Positions 31,069-34,990 of a stretch of 34,990 nucleotides of DNA are shown piece after piece. A model generated the notes under the pieces. It was not told where the DNA came from. It saw only the letters and a list, made by a program, of their open reading frames with translations, and made no database searches. Made by a program: the position numbers and the translations under genes. The stretch is taken from NCBI GenBank assembly GCA_006228005.1, contig VDHG01000048.1, positions 1 through 34,990 on the forward strand. The letters run 5' to 3'. The stretch's first letter is position 1, and each line of letters opens with the position of its first letter. This DNA comes from Testudinibacter crocodili (GTDB taxonomy: Bacteria; Pseudomonadota; Gammaproteobacteria; Enterobacterales; Pasteurellaceae).

Positions 31069-32832
31069 ATGTATTTATCAAATATTAAACTCTGGAATTT
31101 TAAGAAATTCGGTTCGAACAGTGCAATAAACCTCGAAAAGCCGAATTTAGATTTAAATTTTACAAAAGGCCTAAACGTTATTATTGGTGAAAATGACTCA
31201 GGAAAAACAGCTATTATTGATGCCATAAAATTGGTTCTGAAAACGCATAGTTATGAATACATAAGAATTGATGATAAGGATTTTTACAACAATGCAAACC
31301 GTTTCCGTATTGAATTAACTTTTGATGATTTAACACCAAATGAAGCCAAAAATTTTACAGAGTTGTTAGGTTGGAATGGCACAGGAGAAAATGTAAAACC
31401 ATTTTTAAAACTCAACTACGATGTAAAACGCCAAGCAGATAAAATACTACCCGTTGATATAAAAGCAGGTATTGATGAAGACGGTTATTTGCTCACGGCA
31501 GAAGCAAAAGAATATCTGAAAATAACATACTTAAAGCCGCTGCGTGATGCCGGAAATGAATTGGTTGCAAAACGTAACTCGCGTTTATCACAAATTCTTT
31601 TAGGCGATGAAGCCTTTAAAGGAAAAGAAAACGATAACGAGTTGTTACAGATTTTTTCTGGTTTAAAAAACAAATTAGAAGAGTTTTTCAACGAAAATGA
31701 TGGAGTAGGTCAGCCCAAAGTTGGCAAGCAGATAAAAGATAAAATTGACGGTTACATCAAAGGTTTTTACGGTAACAATTACGAGACCGAATTTGGTGCA
31801 ACGTCAAACGACATCAAAAGCATACTTGAAAAGCTCACTTTGTCATTAAAAGGTGAAATAAATCCAGGCTTAGGGACATTGAACCGTTTGTTTATGGCAG
31901 CCGAATTACTTCACTTAAACAAATCGAATTGGAGCGGTTTGCGTTTGGGCTTGGTTGAAGAGTTAGAAGCACATTTGCATCCACAAGCACAAATGCAGGT
32001 AATTGAGGCGTTGCAAAAATTAGACACCATTCAACTTATTCTTACTACGCACAGTCCAAATTTAGTTTCTAAAGTGAAATTGGAAAACCTGATTATTTGT
32101 AACAACAAAAATGCTTTTCCAATGGGCGAAACCTATACCAAATTGGATAAAAACAATTACAAGTTTTTAGAAAAGTTTTTGGACACCACAAAAGCCAATT
32201 TATTTTTTGCCAAAGGTGTGATTTTAGTTGAAGGCTGGGCAGAAGAAATTTTGTTACCAAGCATTGCAAAGGCAATAGGAATTAACTTAACCGAAAAAGG
32301 CGTTTCGGTTGTAAACATCGGACATACGGGATTTGACCATTACGCAAAAATTTACTTGCGACAAACAGAGCCGAATATGAAAATTCCTGTTGCTGTAATT
32401 ACCGATTCCGATATTAGAGAATACGAAAAGAACGGAAACGATTTTGTAAAACGAGATGCAAACATCGTTCAACAAGAAATACAAACCGCACTAACAACCA
32501 TAAACAAAAAATCAGAAAACAACGTTCAATATTTTTTAGCACCAAATTGGACTTTGGAGTATTCATTATTTAAGTCGACAAGTCTGACAGCTGTATTTCA
32601 AAATGCAGCAAAAGCCATTCACTCAGGAACAGATTGGGAAAAGGATTTTGAGTTAGCATTAGCAAAGAAGTTAATCAATAAAGGTTTGAAGAAAACTGAA
32701 ATTGCTTATAGCATCGCAAATGCCCTTGATGAAGATCTAACAAAAGAAATTCAAGAGATTTCAATTTCAAAACATGAAAGCGATACAATTAATTATCTTA
32801 TAAGAGCGATTGAGCATGCTGCAGGGAATTAA
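31069..32832 (+). CDS. gajA: Gabija protein GajA, OLD-family ATPase/TOPRIM nuclease
   Basis: This 587-residue protein is a class-2 OLD nuclease. The N-terminal ABC-type ATPase has Walker A GENDSGKT (40-47), the AAELLHL helix, LVEELEAHLHP (295-305) as Walker B and THSP (327-330). The C-terminal TOPRIM domain has VEGWAEE (387-393) and the DSD pair (446-448) in VAVITDSDI. In Gabija, GajA cuts phage DNA when nucleotide levels fall, as a complex with GajB. Length is close to known GajA proteins (about 580). It overlaps the helicase gene, confirming the pair. Composition is strongly AT-rich with no DUS or exact USS inside, so it was probably acquired by transfer. There is no clear SD before ATG 31069. 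Confidence 0.9.
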   Translation: MYLSNIKLWNFKKFGSNSAINLEKPNLDLNFTKGLNVIIGENDSGKTAIIDAIKLVLKTHSYEYIRIDDKDFYNNANRFRIELTFDDLTPNEAKNFTELLGWNGTGENVKPFLKLNYDVKRQADKILPVDIKAGIDEDGYLLTAEAKEYLKITYLKPLRDAGNELVAKRNSRLSQILLGDEAFKGKENDNELLQIFSGLKNKLEEFFNENDGVGQPKVGKQIKDKIDGYIKGFYGNNYETEFGATSNDIKSILEKLTLSLKGEINPGLGTLNRLFMAAELLHLNKSNWSGLRLGLVEELEAHLHPQAQMQVIEALQKLDTIQLILTTHSPNLVSKVKLENLIICNNKNAFPMGETYTKLDKNNYKFLEKFLDTTKANLFFAKGVILVEGWAEEILLPSIAKAIGINLTEKGVSVVNIGHTGFDHYAKIYLRQTEPNMKIPVAVITDSDIREYEKNGNDFVKRDANIVQQEIQTALTTINKKSENNVQYFLAPNWTLEYSLFKSTSLTAVFQNAAKAIHSGTDWEKDFELALAKKLINKGLKKTEIAYSIANALDEDLTKEIQEISISKHESDTINYLIRAIEHAAGN

Positions 32833-34849
32833 TATAACCGAAGAAGAAGTTTATTATGCGGAACGATTGCTTCTACCTTTGGGTAAAACCTTTGATGATG
32901 AACATAAAGCATTTATCCGCAATTTTAATACCATCGATTTACAGGCAGTTCCGGGAAGTGGAAAAACAACGGCTTTATTGGCAAAGTTGGTTATTTTAGA
33001 ACGTAAACTTCCATTTATTGATGGTTCGGGAATTTTAGTTTTGTCGCATACCAACGCCGCCATTGATGAGATAAAAGAAAAAATACAAAAGCATTGCCCT
33101 AAACTTTTTTCTTACCCAAATTTCATTGGCACAATACAAAGTTTTGTTGATGAGTTTTTGGCAATTCCGTTTTATGTTTCAAAATTTAAGAAGAAGCCAA
33201 TAAGGATAGATAACGAGATTTACAACGAAAGAATAAAAAACTACCTTGATAAACTTTGGTTACATAGGTTCAATTTGAGCGAAGAAACCAACAGAAAAGT
33301 TGCTCATATTAAAAACAATAATGAAGCACTATTTTACAATTATCGGTTTCAATTATCAAATAAAATCCAATTAATAAAAAAATTAAACGAAGGTATTTTA
33401 GAAATCAGTAAACCGAGGGGACGTACAAGACCTCAAAATTATCGTGATTACACACTTCAAGAAAAACAAGAAGTTTATAATTGGTTTTTATCACTCAAAA
33501 AATCAATACTCAAATCCGGTATTTTACATTATGACGACGCATATTTTTTAGCCGAATTGTATTTGAAAAAAATTCCGAGTATCAAAACAATTCTTCAAAA
33601 ACGTTTCTCCTTCGTCTTTGTGGACGAAATGCAGGATATGGACACGCATCAATACAATTTGTTGGAAAGATTATTTTATGATGAGGGACACAGCGTTTCA
33701 AAAATTCAAAGAATTGGCGACAAAAACCAAGCAATTTATAATTCAGTAAAAGCAACAGATATTTGGCAAGACAGAGTGGAGGTTTTAAGACTTAACGGAA
33801 GTCAGCGATTGAGCAAACCAATTGCAGACGTAGTGAAAAAATTTGCTTTGTACAACGACAATAATTTTGATATTGTTGGAAAAAATGAGTGCAATATAAA
33901 ACCACATATTTTGGTTTTTGAAAACGAAACAATCGAAAACATCATTCCTTATTTTTCTAAAATTGTACGAGAGAATAATTTAGTCAATTCTGAAAAACCT
34001 ATCAAAGCTGTCTGTTGGAATACAGATTGGAAAGATGATGATATAAGTCGTAACAATGTAACAAAGCTACGTTTAGAAGATTATCACAAAGGCTTCAAAA
34101 AAGAAAAAGGCAAGCCTAAACAAGATTACGACAACCTGAAAAGTTATTTGTTATACTACGCGAAAAAGCAAACATTAGAGCCTGTTCGGAAAAATATCTT
34201 AAATGCTTTTTTGAAAATCTTCCGTTTGGAAAGCATCAATACCTCAGATGACAGGCCATACACAAAGAAAAAATTAATTGAGTCTATACGTGAAAAAGAT
34301 ATTGAAAAATATGACGAATTAAATTTGAACCTTTACAATTGGTCAATAGGAATAATTCAAGGAAAAATAAATGAAGTTTGGAATAACATAAAAGTATATA
34401 TTCCTACTTTACTCGCCATTTTTAAAAAAACCATTTCCGCGAGTTCAGACTTTATAAATAATGACAATCCTGAAATTTTTGCCGAAGATGTTGAAATTTT
34501 AGCACCGACAAACTATTACAAAGAGGATGGGCTTGAAATTGAAATTACCAGTGTTCACGCAGTAAAAGGACAAACACATTGTGCAACATTGTATTTGGAA
34601 TCATTCTTCCAACAAGACGGGCGAGGCACAAATGCCAAATCCTACGAATCACAAAGACTGAAAGACCAATTCTTAGGTATACAATTACAATCAACCGTTA
34701 AAGATAGAGTTAAACAATCAGCAAAAATGGCTTATGTTGGTTTTTCACGACCAACGGATTTACTTTGTATAGCAATACATAAAGACAGGTTTGATAATCA
34801 TCTAGATATGATAGATGAAAATATATGGGAAATAAAATTTGTAACTTGA
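32816..34849 (+). CDS. gajB: Gabija protein GajB, UvrD-like helicase
   Basis: This protein of about 677 residues is a superfamily 1 helicase: Walker A AVPGSGKTT (about 44-52), LVLSHTNAAIDEI, VFVDEMQDMD (motif II), RIGDKNQAIY (motif III), GSQRLSKPI (motif IV), a SVHAVKGQTH motif V and MAYVGFSRPTDLL (motif VI). GajB partners GajA and senses DNA ends or nucleotide release in Gabija defence. I use ATG 32816, which overlaps gajA by 17 bases; an in-frame TTG six bases earlier is less likely. It is notably longer than the roughly 500 residues I recall for the Bacillus GajB, mainly from extra sequence between motifs Ia-II and IV-V. Composition is AT-rich like its partner. Confidence 0.88.
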   Translation: MLQGINITEEEVYYAERLLLPLGKTFDDEHKAFIRNFNTIDLQAVPGSGKTTALLAKLVILERKLPFIDGSGILVLSHTNAAIDEIKEKIQKHCPKLFSYPNFIGTIQSFVDEFLAIPFYVSKFKKKPIRIDNEIYNERIKNYLDKLWLHRFNLSEETNRKVAHIKNNNEALFYNYRFQLSNKIQLIKKLNEGILEISKPRGRTRPQNYRDYTLQEKQEVYNWFLSLKKSILKSGILHYDDAYFLAELYLKKIPSIKTILQKRFSFVFVDEMQDMDTHQYNLLERLFYDEGHSVSKIQRIGDKNQAIYNSVKATDIWQDRVEVLRLNGSQRLSKPIADVVKKFALYNDNNFDIVGKNECNIKPHILVFENETIENIIPYFSKIVRENNLVNSEKPIKAVCWNTDWKDDDISRNNVTKLRLEDYHKGFKKEKGKPKQDYDNLKSYLLYYAKKQTLEPVRKNILNAFLKIFRLESINTSDDRPYTKKKLIESIREKDIEKYDELNLNLYNWSIGIIQGKINEVWNNIKVYIPTLLAIFKKTISASSDFINNDNPEIFAEDVEILAPTNYYKEDGLEIEITSVHAVKGQTHCATLYLESFFQQDGRGTNAKSYESQRLKDQFLGIQLQSTVKDRVKQSAKMAYVGFSRPTDLLCIAIHKDRFDNHLDMIDENIWEIKFVT

Positions 34850-34990
34850 GCCCATCAAACTATCAATGAAAAATTTTTAGATAAAGTGTCAGACAGCTTT
34901 CGGTATAGTAGCAACTACATTTCTCTAATAAACGAATATAAAAACTATAACTCTGCGAACATAGCAGCAATTTTTAGGCATAGTAGACAA

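Noticed and set aside
1-34990. Possibility that the window is from a Pasteurellaceae genome because of the abundant AAGTGCGGT.
   Set aside because: DUS of Neisseriaceae type are equally abundant and form the terminators of most backbone genes, and several are fused to the USS, so a simple Pasteurellaceae origin does not fit.
1-34990. CRISPR arrays, tRNA or rRNA genes, complete insertion sequences or integrases.
   Set aside because: I saw no regularly spaced repeats of CRISPR type, no tRNA-like cloverleaf and no transposase or integrase motif.

Overview
The window looks like chromosomal DNA of a member of the Neisseriaceae. The main evidence is the many copies of Neisseriaceae DNA uptake sequences (DUS). 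The GCTGCCTGAA form (AGGCTGCCTGAA, which I recall as the Simonsiella-type dialect) is mixed with GCCGTCTGAA (AT-DUS and AG-DUS types) and one AGGTCGTCTGAA (N. mucosa type). Unexpectedly, the same DNA also carries the Pasteurellaceae (Haemophilus) uptake signal AAGTGCGGT / ACCGCACTT at 27 exact sites by my hand count, about one per 1.3 kb, both inside genes and in terminator-like hairpins. In nine places the two signals abut or overlap by one base as one composite element. I cannot name the species.

Layout. 1-571: inverted repeat, EthD-family remnant and uptake-signal hairpins. 572-3341: an AT-richer block of three plus-strand genes that looks like an immunity cassette (SMI1/KNR4-type, unknown, DUF1963). 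3385-9262: exported tandem DUF1330 protein and Tat-exported flavodoxin-fold reductase (minus) divergent from an alpha/beta hydrolase (plus), then an aldo/keto reductase, an SMR transporter with its MarR regulator, a broken short-chain dehydrogenase fused to a DUF1330 tail, and a quinone-oxidoreductase-type MDR protein. 9390-14719 (minus): MBL-fold hydrolase, GNAT acetyltransferase, RibD-C reductase, GlcG/HbpS-like protein, SDR, aldehyde dehydrogenase, divergent from a LysR gene (14867-15784). 15855-17474 (minus): DUF1330, exported tandem antibiotic-biosynthesis-monooxygenase (ABM) protein and quinone-reductase-like flavoprotein, divergent from a second LysR gene (17586-18488). 18559-22701: two AAA_14/DUF4143 ATPases on either side of a NamA-type old yellow enzyme.

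22845-25759 holds a strongly AT-rich two-gene operon: a protein with a C-terminal phospholipase-D-like region (resembling what I recall as the VPA1262 family) and an unrecognised helical partner. 25857-30891 holds a cyclophilin-like protein, an exported Cys-nucleophile alpha/beta hydrolase, a DUF1016 nuclease gene cut by one TGA, a deleted phosphotransferase gene, a third LysR regulator and a MmcQ/YjbR protein. 31069-34849 is an AT-rich Gabija-type anti-phage operon (GajA OLD-family ATPase/TOPRIM nuclease, GajB UvrD-like helicase).

How it works together. The GC-richer backbone is dominated by enzymes acting on quinones, enones and aldehydes (two flavodoxin-fold reductases, OYE, MDR, AKR, SDRs, ALDH, ABM and DUF1330 small-fold proteins), each near a LysR or MarR regulator, which suggests an electrophile/quinone stress function. 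Into this backbone AT-rich blocks without uptake signals have been inserted: the immunity-like trio, the PLD-like pair and the Gabija pair. The PLD-like pair at 22845-25759 is the best candidate for an undescribed defence system; the dual uptake-signal vocabulary is the most unusual feature of the DNA itself.
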